DNA of 64,000 nucleotides from Rivularia sp034931125 (GTDB lineage Bacteria > Cyanobacteriota > Cyanobacteriia > Cyanobacteriales > Nostocaceae). Made by a program: the position numbers and the translations under genes. This document shows, one piece after another, positions 9,014-17,227 of the stretch. The first letter of the stretch is position 1. Each line of letters starts with the position of its first letter. The notes under the pieces were generated by a model. The model was not told where the DNA came from. It was given only the letters and a program-made list of their open reading frames with translations, and did not search any database. The stretch spans positions 33,294 to 97,293 of the forward strand of contig NZ_JAYGHM010000027.1 of NCBI RefSeq assembly GCF_034931125.1, in the 5' to 3' direction.

Positions 9014-9105
9014 TAAGGTTAAAGGTCAAAGGTTAAAATTCTTCTCCCCATCTCCCCATCTCCCCATCTCCCCATCTCCCTATCTCCCTATCCCCTCATC
9101 TCCCA
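9014..9105. repeat. Compound heptamer repeats (AAGGTTA, then CTCCCCA)
   Basis: Three copies of AAGGTTA/AAGGTCA (9014-9037) are followed by about nine degenerate copies of CTCCCCAT-type units (9043-9105). The repeat runs into the 3' end of the response-regulator gene, whose stop codon (9096-9098) lies inside it. Confidence 0.9.
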
Positions 9106-9905
9106 GAAGCAATTGTAGAATGTTGGCTAGTAAATTGATTTTTAGGTTGTTGATTTTGAGTTAATTTAGCAGTTGATTGAGAAATATTTTGAGAATTTGT
9201 ATTCAGCATTTCTATGTTAAATCGGTATCCGACGTTGCGAATGGTTTGAATTAAACTCGGTTGACGCGGATCTAATTCAACTTTTTTTCGCAACGATAAT
9301 ACGTGTGTATCAATTGTGCGCGGATTATCTATAGCGTCAGGCCAAGCGCGACGCAGTAATTCTGAGCGAGAAAGTGGCATTCCTCCAGCTTGCGCTAAAA
9401 CATAAAGCAGGCTAAATTCCTGGGGTGTTAAATCGATAAATTCACCTTTAAAACGGACGCGACGCTGTATTAAGTCAATTTGCAAAGCACCATAATCCAA
9501 ATAAGCTGGTGCTACAGGAGTGCGCTTGCGGCGAACAAGTGCTTCTACCCGTGCTAAAAACTCTTGCATCCCAAAAGGTTTACTTAAATAATCATCGGCA
9601 CCAGCTTTTAAACCAGTGACAATATCAGCTTCATTACTTCGCGCAGAGAGCATTAAAATCAAAGGCTGTTGCTGGCGATTTAACCAACGACAAAATTCGA
9701 TTCCATCACCATCAGGCAAGTCAGCATCAAGAACCACTAATGTTGGTTGATGAGTCAAAAACGCTTCTCTTGCTTGATAAATGCTAGCAGCCTGGAATAC
9801 CCTATATTCCAGTTGTTGTAAGTGCCAACCGAGCAGCGACCTTAAATGGGGATTCCCCTCAATAATTTCAATACAAACTGAACCCACGTTGGCAAAACCC
9901 CTCAT
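9096..9905 (-). CDS. OmpR/PhoB-family response regulator with atypical acidic pocket
   Basis: 269 residues. The receiver domain (about 10-125) has the phospho-acceptor Asp60 in VVLDADLPDGDG, a Ser in MLSARS at the switch position and Lys in LSKPFG. At the metal-binding pair, where family members have two acidic residues, this protein reads E16-G17 (CIEIIEGNP). A winged-helix DNA-binding domain (about 135-230) ends in TIRNVGYRFN. The last 38 residues are a Q/N/S/T-rich tail next to heptamer repeats. The altered pocket recalls phosphorylation-independent regulators such as cyanobacterial NblR, but I cannot assign it to NblR from sequence alone. No histidine kinase is adjacent. An NtcA-like palindrome lies 45 bases upstream. 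Confidence 0.9.
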   Translation of the reverse strand: MRGFANVGSVCIEIIEGNPHLRSLLGWHLQQLEYRVFQAASIYQAREAFLTHQPTLVVLDADLPDGDGIEFCRWLNRQQQPLILMLSARSNEADIVTGLKAGADDYLSKPFGMQEFLARVEALVRRKRTPVAPAYLDYGALQIDLIQRRVRFKGEFIDLTPQEFSLLYVLAQAGGMPLSRSELLRRAWPDAIDNPRTIDTHVLSLRKKVELDPRQPSLIQTIRNVGYRFNIEMLNTNSQNISQSTAKLTQNQQPKNQFTSQHSTIASGR

Positions 9906-10473
9906 TCGAGCATGACTTTCAAGGTAACAAAGGCTATAGCTTTGGTTTTGTAACCGTTGTTACTCCCATTCGTATTTGCTTGACATTTATTTATTTTTTT
10001 AGTTTGCAGCATAGGATTTTGTTACCTTTTTTACAATATGGTTGATGCAATTGGTAACAATTATCAATTTTTGTTATACTAGTTTAAAACTATTGAAAAT
10101 TTTCGTTTGTAGTTTTATTGTGTTATTGAAGTTTATTTAGTTCCGCTCAAATCCTAACCAACAAGCTATATTAGAACCAATCTCCACAAGCGTTTTATGG
10201 TGAGAACAAAGTAGATATTGCCCATGAAATAGCAAAAAGCGTAACTTTTGTGTAATTAATAAATAATCTTTAAAAAATATAAGAGTCGCTTATTTACTCA
10301 TCACATTAAGCCTATAAACGAATAGGATATATGTAGAGGTCGTGGCAATAGCATCTTTTTATCAAGCTTTCACTCGAACGCTGATTCATGCCCATCTAAA
10401 AGTAATACTTCACATTTGAGCTTGAATCATTTACAATTCTCATTCCAACCCTCTGATAGTTTTTTCTTGCATT
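9906..10473. other. 568-bp divergent intergenic region with GGTAACAA motif cluster
   Basis: AT-rich gap between the divergent response-regulator and DUF6761-like genes. The octamer GGTAACAA occurs at 9923-9930 and 10053-10060, and its complement TTGTTACC at 10019-10026. GTAACCGTTGTTAC is at 9950-9963. A TATACT hexamer at 10075-10080 could be a -10 element reading rightwards. The remaining 400 bases up to the next gene show no further feature I can support. Confidence 0.5.
9950..9963 (-). promoter_or_regulatory. Putative NtcA-type binding site (GTA-N8-TAC)
   Basis: GTAACCGTTGTTAC fits the NtcA consensus GTAN8TAC and is a perfect palindrome in its outer five bases on each side. Read towards the response-regulator gene, a TACCTT hexamer (TAN3T form) lies 23 bases beyond it, the spacing of NtcA-activated class II promoters. 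This would put transcription start very close to the ATG at 9905. Site assignment is by consensus only. Confidence 0.45.
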
Positions 10474-10725
10474 ATGCTCCAAGACACACGAACAATCCGC
10501 TACTATCAAAGATTGACTGACGCCTTCGTCGAACTCTGGAATCGCGGTTATCGTACAGATGATATGCGGATGTACCTTGATGGTTATTTAGCCGCACTCA
10601 CAAGCAGCAACAGCTTGGAGGCTTACCTAATTCATCGCTTAGAGGAAGAAGCTACCCGCTTCTTGTTTGATGCATCTAATTTTGCAGTGACTCAACCAGA
10701 GCCAGAACCAGATTACTATCAATAA
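10474..10725 (+). CDS. Small conserved cyanobacterial protein (DUF6761-like)
   Basis: 83 residues, with no signal peptide or membrane segment. The body DTRTIRYYQRLTDAFVELW...GYRTDDMRMYLDGYLAAL...YLIHRLEEEATRFL (in parts) looks all-helical and matches, from memory, a short protein family found throughout cyanobacteria (DUF6761). The tail is acidic and Pro rich. The function is unknown. It stands alone with a clear intrinsic terminator about 130 bases downstream. Confidence 0.75.
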   Translation: MLQDTRTIRYYQRLTDAFVELWNRGYRTDDMRMYLDGYLAALTSSNSLEAYLIHRLEEEATRFLFDASNFAVTQPEPEPDYYQ

Positions 10726-10852
10726 GATTTGCCAGTCCGTTAATAGTAATCCATGCTCAACGCAGATGATTATAGCATTCTATCTGCAAGTGTCAACTGT
10801 ATCGCTAGTAAGATTTTTTGTAAATGTTTTGTAGCAATTCTCAATAAATTTT

Positions 10853-10901
10853 CCCCTCACTAAGCTTGGTTATTCCAGACAAAGTGGGGGGATTTTTTTT
10901 T
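10853..10901 (+). terminator. Rho-independent terminator
   Basis: Stem CCCCTCAC (10853-10860) pairs with GTGGGGGG (10884-10891, one G-T pair) and is followed by ATTTTTTTTT. It ends the rightward transcript of the 83-residue protein gene. Confidence 0.85.
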
Positions 10902-10919
10902 GGATAGCGAATGAATTGA

Positions 10920-11243
10920 TTAAGAAGCCATTGCGACTTCAACCATTTGCTGCAATTCACCTTTTTGGTAAAGTTCAATCAAAATATCGCTTCCACCAAC
11001 AAATTTACCATTTACGTACAGTTGGGGAATTGTCGGCCAGTCGGAATATTCTTTGATTCCCTGACGTACTTCTGAGTCTTCGAGAACGTCAAAAGTCTCG
11101 AAGGGAACTCCCAAGGTGTTGATAATTTGGACAACATTGTTAGAGAAGCCGCACATTGGCATTAATTTGCTTCCCTTCATGAAAACCATGATTTTGTTTT
11201 GCTGTACCAAGTTATCAATTTTTTCTTTAACTTCTGGTGTCAT
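10920..11243 (-). CDS. grxD: Monothiol glutaredoxin, CGFS type (Grx4/GrxD)
   Basis: 107 residues, full family length. The single-cysteine active site CGFS is at 31-34, preceded by KGSKLMPM, followed by the TVP-equivalent DWPTIPQLYVNGKFVGGSDI segment that holds glutathione. CGFS glutaredoxins bind a [2Fe-2S] cluster bridged by two monomers and glutathione, and pass it on or signal iron status with BolA partners. The gene lies 132 bases downstream of a bolA homologue on the same strand, a classic pairing. It probably acts in the cytosol. Confidence 0.95.
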   Translation of the reverse strand: MTPEVKEKIDNLVQQNKIMVFMKGSKLMPMCGFSNNVVQIINTLGVPFETFDVLEDSEVRQGIKEYSDWPTIPQLYVNGKFVGGSDILIELYQKGELQQMVEVAMAS

Positions 11244-11375
11244 GATGTTTCCCTTTTGCGATCGTGTTTTGGTTCGTTGACCAGCTTAAGTTAAAAACTG
11301 ATGGTCGGTAATCTAGCTCATGTCGTTGGAGTTGATTTATTTCCCCAGCAGTAACTGATAACTCATAACTAGTGG

Positions 11376-11633
11376 TTATGAAGCGGCTGTTGCTTGCCAA
11401 GCTTCGGGAGTGTATGTTTTAAGTGCTAAAGCGTGAATAGCTTCGCTAGACATAGCTTGTTTCAGCGCACCGTACACTAGCTGATGTTGCTGTACCAATC
11501 CCTTGCCAGCAAATTGCGATGAAACTACACTTACTTGATAATGGTCGCCACCGCCGGTCAAGTCTTGTACTTGAATCTGAGCATCTGGCATTTGTGCCTT
11601 GATCATGGACTCTACTTGCTGCGGACTTATCAT
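11376..11633 (-). CDS. BolA-family protein
   Basis: 85 residues with the BolA fold order. The helical start is ISPQQVESMIKAQMPDAQIQV, in which residues 2-17 are the family helix. Then comes the GGGDHYQVSVVSSQFAGK beta hairpin, the HQLVYGAL helix, and the C-terminal IHALALKTYTPEAW segment containing the conserved His that ligates the cluster with glutaredoxin. BolA proteins form [2Fe-2S] heterodimers with CGFS glutaredoxins. Placement directly upstream of grxD on the same strand supports that role here. Confidence 0.93.
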   Translation of the reverse strand: MISPQQVESMIKAQMPDAQIQVQDLTGGGDHYQVSVVSSQFAGKGLVQQHQLVYGALKQAMSSEAIHALALKTYTPEAWQATAAS

Positions 11634-11865
11634 CGCAATCCCTAAAAATTATTTCTCTACACTCTACTTATATATTATGTCCAAATTTTCAATAATTTTA
11701 GACTGTATAAATCAATTATTCAGTTACCAATGAATTATATTTTTCTGATGTTTTGCTTAAAAAAATATAGATAATTTAATCCTACCATCCTTTAATTCAA
11801 AAGCCACCGCCAAAAGTTTAACGGTGGTATATTTAACAATTTTATGGTAGGTATAAAAAACTTAG

Positions 11866-12462
11866 TTATTTTTTGGGTGAAGTAGCATTACTGCCGCTCT
11901 TTGGATAAGGAGAATCAACAAAGCCCAACTCAAGTAATTGTTGATAAGCTTTTCTGCCTAACTCTCGGCTGGGATTTTGACTTTTGATAATTTGCACTAA
12001 CAAAGGTACAGCTAATTCTGGTTTATTTTGCGCTCTGTTTACTAACGCTAACTGATAGGTAGCTTCATCTCGCATTTGAGCGGCGGATAAAGCTTTTTGA
12101 CGCTGTGAATCGGCGACCCTGTTGTCGATTCCGGCAAAACTAGAATTTAGTTGTTGGTAGAAATTTGATAGCTGATTGAAAACTAAACGTGCTTCCTTAA
12201 GTTTATTTTCCGCTAAAGAATAATTTTGCGAAGAAACAGCATTACCAGCCTCCGACATCAAACGTTTTCCACCATCAAGACTCAAAACGCTGCTTGTTTG
12301 TCCGGTTGGACTCAGAGTATCGGGGTCATTTGGATCTATAGGTTGTACTTGCGTGCTACCACTAGGTAGTTTAACCTGAGCGTGAGCGGGTGATAGTAGA
12401 CCAAAACTTGCTATTACCGATAGTAAAGCAAGACAAATATTGGGAATTGAAGCAAATTTCAT
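11866..12462 (-). CDS. Hypothetical secreted protein
   Basis: About 198 residues from ATG 12462; a TTG 21 bases earlier is less likely because the ATG gives a clean signal peptide (MKFASIPNICLALLSVIASF, then AHA|QV). The mature part begins with a Pro/Asp/Ser-rich linker. It continues as a helical region (about 60-180) with Ala/Leu/Gln heptads resembling TPR-like helices, and ends in a Pro/Ser/Lys tail. I do not recognise the family. It is probably periplasmic. It diverges from the subtilase gene at 12633, with a 170-bp shared upstream region. Confidence 0.65.
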   Translation of the reverse strand: MKFASIPNICLALLSVIASFGLLSPAHAQVKLPSGSTQVQPIDPNDPDTLSPTGQTSSVLSLDGGKRLMSEAGNAVSSQNYSLAENKLKEARLVFNQLSNFYQQLNSSFAGIDNRVADSQRQKALSAAQMRDEATYQLALVNRAQNKPELAVPLLVQIIKSQNPSRELGRKAYQQLLELGFVDSPYPKSGSNATSPKK

Positions 12463-12632
12463 GGGGATAAATACTTGGGACAACTAAACAGAATAGGGAT
12501 AGAACTGAAGGGTATCTTAACTCTGTTTTGCTCTTTAACAAAGCAAAGCTACATACACTCGTATCTTTGATTTAGACTGAAATTCTCATTAATTGGGTTC
12601 CCACAACCATTACAGTCACCAACATAGCTGTC

Positions 12633-14735
12633 ATGAATACGAGCGCAAATCCACAAAAATATCCGATTATACCAACAAACAGTTTAGGAATGATTATACA
12701 ACGTGGTGGTGAAGAATTAGTTCTAGAAAAGGTTCCAGACCGATTTACCGTTCGTAGTAATGCTAATATTCCGGCTCCAAAATTAGCTCAAAGTTTCTTG
12801 GGTAGTTGGCGTAGCACTATCCCTACTTCTCGTTTGGAATTATTCAGGGTTGCATCCAGCAACTTAGAAATGGCAATGTCTCAAGCGCGGAGTTCAACAA
12901 ATGTTGCTTTTGCCAGTCATGTTTACCAAATTAAAGGTAATCCCGGTACGTCGGTTTATTTAAGCGACCAAATGACTATTGAATTTGCTTCTTGGGTTGA
13001 TACCTCTACAATTAACTCGATCGCAGCAAAGTTTGGTTTAGTTCTTCACAAAGCTGTTGATGGTCTTCCTAATACTTTTGTCTTTGTTGTCGGTCAACAA
13101 GCTACACAAAACCCGATAAAAATTGCCAATCAGTTACAAGGTTTATCTGAAGTTTTAGCTAGCGAACCTAATATTATTATTCGTCAAGAATCTTATTACA
13201 AACCTAGTGACCCGCTTTATTTTCAGCAATGGTATCTCAATCACAATGGTGGGAATCAATTAGCAAATGGATCTCATATTTCAGTTGAAAAAGCTTGGGA
13301 TATTACGCGGGGAGTTCGGTCGGTGACTGTTGCTGTGGTCGATGATTCTTTCGATCTCAATCATCCCGATTTTATGGGTACTGGAAAAATAGTCGCTCCC
13401 TTAGATTTGAAAGATAATGATTTTTTACCCGTACCCACACAAGAACAACCCAGTCACGGTACAGCCTGTGCGGGAATCGCGATCGCTTCTGAAAATGGTA
13501 CGGGAATTGCTGGAGTTGCTCCCGGCTGTGCGTTTATGCCTATTCGTACTAGCGGATTTTTGGATGATGAATCGATTGAAAAGATTTTTGATTGGGCTGT
13601 AGAAAAAGGAGCAAGTATAATTTCTTGCAGTTGGGGAGCTTCTGCTGTATATTTCCCTCTTTCTTTACGTCAACGTGCTGCGATTACTCGCGCTGCTACA
13701 AAAGGTCGGAATGGCAAGGGTTGTGTAATTTTATTTGCTGCTGGTAATGCGAATCGTCCGATTAACGCTACCGTTTACGAGAGCGGCTGGGTGAAAAATA
13801 TAGTTACAGGTAAAACTCGTTGGCTCAGTGGTTTTGCGGTGCATCCTGATGTAATTACTGTTTCCGCATCCACCAGCTTGAACAAAAAAGCCGCTTACAG
13901 CAATTGGGGTAGTAATATTTCGATCTGCGCTCCCAGCAACAACGCTCAGCCGGGAATATGGTTTGAACAAACTGGTTTTGTCTACACTCAACCCGCGATC
14001 GCAGCTTCACTTCCCGGACGGGCAATATTCACAACGGATCAATTAGGAGCGGCAGGCTACACGAAAGATGATTTTACCCCTTATTTTGGCGGTACTTCTA
14101 GCGCTACTCCGGTAGTCGCTGGAGTTGCAGCGCTAGTTTTATCAGCGAATCCTGACTTAAGCGCTCAGCAAGTAAAACGCATACTTGAAGAAACCGCAGA
14201 TAAAATAGTTGATTTAGAACCCGATGCACAATTAGGTTTGCGTTACGGTAGTTACGATGATAACGGTCATTCAAATTGGTTTGGTTACGGTAAAGTAAAC
14301 GCGGAAGCTGCCGTAAAAGTAGCGCAGAAACTGCAAGTAAATGCTGCGATCGCAACCCCGAATATAGTAGGACGTAATAACGCTGTATTATCGATTCCCG
14401 ATAATTCTAAACAAGGCATAAAAAGTGGGATTATGATATCCGAACTTAGCAAAGTCCGCGATATTCAAGTTAGCGTCAACATCACCCATGAATTTTTAAG
14501 CGATTTAGAAATTTACCTGATTGCGCCAAACAATCAACGGGTGTTATTGCAAAGTCGTACTTTAGGTCGTCGTAACGAATTGCAAACCACTTACTCAGTG
14601 CAAACTCATCCAGTTTTAAAAAATTTACTATGGCAATCAGCCAAAGGAAACTGGCAATTATGGATTATTGATATGGCTCCACTTGATGTGGGCAAATTAA
14701 AGAATTGGGAACTGGCTTTATCAATTAACAATTAA
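12633..14735 (+). CDS. S8 subtilisin-like serine protease with C-terminal P domain
   Basis: 700 residues. An N-terminal prodomain-like region (1-190) contains no clear signal peptide. The catalytic domain has Asp237 (VAVVDDSFDLNHPDF), His275 (SHGTACAGIA), an oxyanion Asn region ILFAAGNANRP and Ser489 (GGTSSATPVVAG). From about 590 to 700 a P/Homo B domain follows (VNITHEFLSDLEIYLIAPNN, then GNWQLWIIDMAPLDVGKLKNWEL), as in proprotein convertases and many cyanobacterial proteases. All catalytic residues are present, so it should be active. Substrate unknown; export route unclear. A heptamer repeat follows the stop codon. Confidence 0.93.
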   Translation: MNTSANPQKYPIIPTNSLGMIIQRGGEELVLEKVPDRFTVRSNANIPAPKLAQSFLGSWRSTIPTSRLELFRVASSNLEMAMSQARSSTNVAFASHVYQIKGNPGTSVYLSDQMTIEFASWVDTSTINSIAAKFGLVLHKAVDGLPNTFVFVVGQQATQNPIKIANQLQGLSEVLASEPNIIIRQESYYKPSDPLYFQQWYLNHNGGNQLANGSHISVEKAWDITRGVRSVTVAVVDDSFDLNHPDFMGTGKIVAPLDLKDNDFLPVPTQEQPSHGTACAGIAIASENGTGIAGVAPGCAFMPIRTSGFLDDESIEKIFDWAVEKGASIISCSWGASAVYFPLSLRQRAAITRAATKGRNGKGCVILFAAGNANRPINATVYESGWVKNIVTGKTRWLSGFAVHPDVITVSASTSLNKKAAYSNWGSNISICAPSNNAQPGIWFEQTGFVYTQPAIAASLPGRAIFTTDQLGAAGYTKDDFTPYFGGTSSATPVVAGVAALVLSANPDLSAQQVKRILEETADKIVDLEPDAQLGLRYGSYDDNGHSNWFGYGKVNAEAAVKVAQKLQVNAAIATPNIVGRNNAVLSIPDNSKQGIKSGIMISELSKVRDIQVSVNITHEFLSDLEIYLIAPNNQRVLLQSRTLGRRNELQTTYSVQTHPVLKNLLWQSAKGNWQLWIIDMAPLDVGKLKNWELALSINN

Positions 14736-14768
14736 CAATTATCAATAATTGGATTGCTTGTCTTTGTT

Positions 14769-14805
14769 CTACTCCCTACTCCCTACTCCCTACTCCCTAT
14801 TCCCT
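14769..14805. repeat. Heptamer tandem repeat (CTACTCC)n
   Basis: Five copies of the CTCCCTA-type heptamer sit between the convergent protease and acyltransferase genes; the last copy reaches the acyltransferase stop codon. Confidence 0.95.
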
Positions 14806-15572
14806 CAACTGGATATTTGTGCAAAACTACTACTTGCTAAATCATCATATTGATAGTTGAGGTGTTGGAGTGCGTGACCTAAATCATCTGTAAGAACTTT
14901 AGCATCTTGTTTTATAGAACCTTGAGCATAGTCAGAAACTTTAATTGGTGAACCGATGCTGATGCTGACATCCGCACCCCAGCTTGGATAAGGATGACTG
15001 TAATTAAAGCAAATAGGTACAATTTTCACTCCTAAACCGGGGTGAGATGATTCAGCGCTCATTGCCAAACGCGCAATTCCCGGCTTGAGCGTGTGGACTT
15101 CGCGATCGCGGAAAATACCGCCTTCAGGATAAATAACTAACATTTCACCGCGTTGCAGCAATTCAACGGTATGACGGAGAGTTGTAATTGAAGGGCGTTT
15201 TGCATCTACGGGGAATCCTCCCAAACGCCGCACAAACCAGCCTTGAAAGCCGCGACACTCGGTACTTGTAACCATAAAACGTAAATCTCGTCCGGTAATA
15301 TAACGTCCGGTTGCATAAGGTAAAAGTAGCGAATCCCAGCGGGTTTTATGGGTAGGAGCTAAAATTACAGGACCGCTTTTGGGTAAATTTTCTTGTCCTG
15401 TAATTGTGATTTGGCTGAAATATAAAGGTAAAAGTATATTTCCTGCCAATAAGTAACTAAGAGAACTTAACCAAGGAGAAATTCGCGAATTAGTGTCAGG
15501 CAACTTGGTACAAAATTTACTATTGACTGTTTTTTGTCTGCCGGTATCAAATATTGAATCAAATTCCATCAT
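14805..15572 (-). CDS. PlsC-family 1-acyl-sn-glycerol-3-phosphate acyltransferase-like protein
   Basis: About 255 residues. The acyltransferase motifs are in order: THKTRWD (HX4D catalytic motif), FVRRLGGFPVDAKR (motif II), VIYPEGGIFRD (motif III) and IVPICFNYS (motif IV). A hydrophobic segment near 35-55 could anchor it to the membrane. The family transfers acyl chains to lysophosphatidate or other lyso-acceptors; the acceptor cannot be told from sequence. Several start codons cluster (GTG 15575, ATG 15572, ATG 15569); ATG 15572 is used here without strong reason. Confidence 0.87.
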   Translation of the reverse strand: MMEFDSIFDTGRQKTVNSKFCTKLPDTNSRISPWLSSLSYLLAGNILLPLYFSQITITGQENLPKSGPVILAPTHKTRWDSLLLPYATGRYITGRDLRFMVTSTECRGFQGWFVRRLGGFPVDAKRPSITTLRHTVELLQRGEMLVIYPEGGIFRDREVHTLKPGIARLAMSAESSHPGLGVKIVPICFNYSHPYPSWGADVSISIGSPIKVSDYAQGSIKQDAKVLTDDLGHALQHLNYQYDDLASSSFAQISS

Positions 15573-15688
15573 CACGGTGACTGCTGAACGTTGAATGAAT
15601 CAAAATGTAAAGAATTCTTGATTAGTAACACCGTAGATTTTCTCACCCGACTTTTGTAGCACTCACTGGACAGTTTTACCTCTGTCCT

Positions 15689-16174
15689 TTAAGTTACCCT
15701 ATGTCGCCGATTAACAAACCAAGTTTGTAATAAGGAGCGACAGTCAGATTCTAAGATGCCTCCAATTACACGCAAACGATGATTGGAAGCCGCACTATCA
15801 GGAATGTTAGTAACTGTCCGAATTGCACCAGTTTTCGGGTCATCTACTCCATACACTAGTAGACCTACACGGGCTTGCACAATAGCACCAGCACACATTG
15901 GACAAGGTTCGAGAGTTACGTAGAGAGTACATTCATGCAGCCGCCAATTTTGTAACCTGCCCGTTGCTTCCCGTATAGCGAGGATTTCCGCATGAGCGGT
16001 AGGGTCATTGTCCCGTTGTTTTCGATTTTCACTTTCTGCGATTATATTTTCAGATGAATCAATAATAACAGCGCCCACGGGAACTTCACCTGCATCTCCT
16101 GCCACTTGTGACAGCTTTATAGCCTGCTGCATCCATTTTTTGTGTATAAGATATTCTGAGTAACTACTTAACAT
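15689..16174 (-). CDS. tadA: tRNA-specific adenosine deaminase TadA
   Basis: 161 residues of the cytidine-deaminase-like fold. It has the zinc/proton-shuttle motif TAHAEILAIREA, the second zinc motif EPCPMCAGAIVQARVG, and the TadA-specific YGVDDPKTGAI segment. TadA converts A34 to inosine in tRNA-Arg(ACG). The length is typical. It starts at ATG 16174 and stands alone; a heptamer repeat lies just upstream. Confidence 0.95.
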   Translation of the reverse strand: MLSSYSEYLIHKKWMQQAIKLSQVAGDAGEVPVGAVIIDSSENIIAESENRKQRDNDPTAHAEILAIREATGRLQNWRLHECTLYVTLEPCPMCAGAIVQARVGLLVYGVDDPKTGAIRTVTNIPDSAASNHRLRVIGGILESDCRSLLQTWFVNRRHRVT

Positions 16175-16529
16175 ATTCTTTAGGAATGAGGAGTTGGGAG
16201 TTGGGAGTTAGGAGTTAAGCTGATGTGCAGCTAAATTGTATATAGATGTATACAGCAAAAACGTGAAAATATTGTAGTGCGGTAGCGCAGCGTCTCCGTA
16301 AGGGCATGCATCTTGCTCGCTAGTATCATATAAATAAATACGCAATAAATTATATAAGTATTTTGTTTAGAGACGATATATAAATGCCCCTCGGACAAGC
16401 AATACCTACAGTACGTTCCGCTATAGGCTAATACGTCTTTACAAGGGATTAGGTTTGAAAAAGTAACCCGATTTATGGCAAAAAACGGGTTTTAAGGAAG
16501 ATAAAATTTTTGCTAAAAGCCTTATATTC
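16175..16529. other. 355-bp intergenic region with repeats
   Basis: It contains GGAGTTAGGAG-type heptamers (16188-16217) and a short GC-rich piece (about 16276-16325) of the same GCGCAGCGTCTCCG family seen in the islands at 17 and 57 kb. The remaining 200 bases are AT-rich and I see no gene. Confidence 0.6.
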
Positions 16530-16847
16530 TTAAACTGTTGCTGGTTGATTTAACATCGAATCAAGTTGACCTTGAGTATCTAATTGATACAAATCATCGC
16601 AACCGCCGACGTGTTGATTATTAATAAAAATCTGCGGTACCGAACGCCGTCCATCTGCACGTTCAGCCATTGCAGTTCTAGCTGTTGCGTCTCCATCAAT
16701 TTTATATTCGGTGAATTTTACGCCTTTCCACCACAAAAGCATTTTTGCTCGGATGCAATAAGGACAAGTCTGCCAAGTATAAATTTCTACGTTTGCTTTG
16801 ATCTGTTCGGGATGGCGACCTAAAATCGGGTTAAGAAAGTCGAACAT
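16530..16847 (-). CDS. grxC: Dithiol glutaredoxin 3 (GrxC)
   Basis: 105 residues with the dithiol active site CPYC (28-31) after EIYTWQT, the YKIDGD strand, RSVPQIFINNQHVGGCDDL (glutathione-binding TVP-like and GG motifs) and the LDTQGQLD helix. It reduces disulfides and glutathione mixed disulfides in the cytosol. It stands alone and is distinct from the CGFS glutaredoxin 5 kb upstream, so the window has both classes. Confidence 0.95.
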   Translation of the reverse strand: MFDFLNPILGRHPEQIKANVEIYTWQTCPYCIRAKMLLWWKGVKFTEYKIDGDATARTAMAERADGRRSVPQIFINNQHVGGCDDLYQLDTQGQLDSMLNQPATV

Positions 16848-16946
16848 ATTTTTAATTTAAGGGTTGTTATGGGATTTTCTTTTAGCCTAGCAGTTTGAGT
16901 TAAAGATTGAACTACAGGGGTCATTGCCTCATTTCTTTCAAATGCA

Positions 16947-17215
16947 TTCGTAGTGCGACGCTGTGCGAATCTACGCTTACGCACACGCTCGTTACAATCA
17001 GCGAGCTAAAAGCAACCAGCGAGATCCGCGAGCTAAAAGCAACCAGCGAGATCCGCAAGCTAAAAGCAACCAGCGAGATCCGCGAGCTAAAAGCAACCAG
17101 CGAGATCCGCGAGCTAAAAGCAACCAGCGAGCGAGACGCTTGCGCTTCGCGCACACTTCGTGAGTCTGCGCTTACGCACACGCACTACGCTAACCCCTCA
17201 AAATTAATGTGGTGG
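16947..17215. mobile_element. MITE-like inverted-repeat unit carrying a 27-bp tandem array
   Basis: The unit opens with TTCGTAGTGCGAC and closes with CGCACTACGCTAACCCCTC then AATTAATGTGGTGGAA, the same ends as the better-defined unit at 17228-17388. Its interior is GC-rich, made of GCGAGC/GCTCGC and GCTTACGCACACGC modules. Frames that stay open across it encode only low-complexity repeats and are not taken as genes. Confidence 0.6.
17001..17131. repeat. 27-bp tandem repeat, 4.9 copies
   Basis: Copies begin at 17001, 17028, 17055, 17082 and 17109 (last one 23 bases). The unit is GCGAGCTAAAAGCAACCAGC plus GAGATCC; copy 3 has one change (GCAAGC). The 27-base period would encode nine-residue ELKATSEIR repeats, but no convincing start or ribosome-binding site is present. 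Confidence 0.95.
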
Positions 17216-17227
17216 AATACTAGTACT

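Noticed and set aside
17001..17131. Possible CRISPR array
   Set aside because: The 27-bp units are directly adjacent with no spacers, and no cas gene is present in the window.
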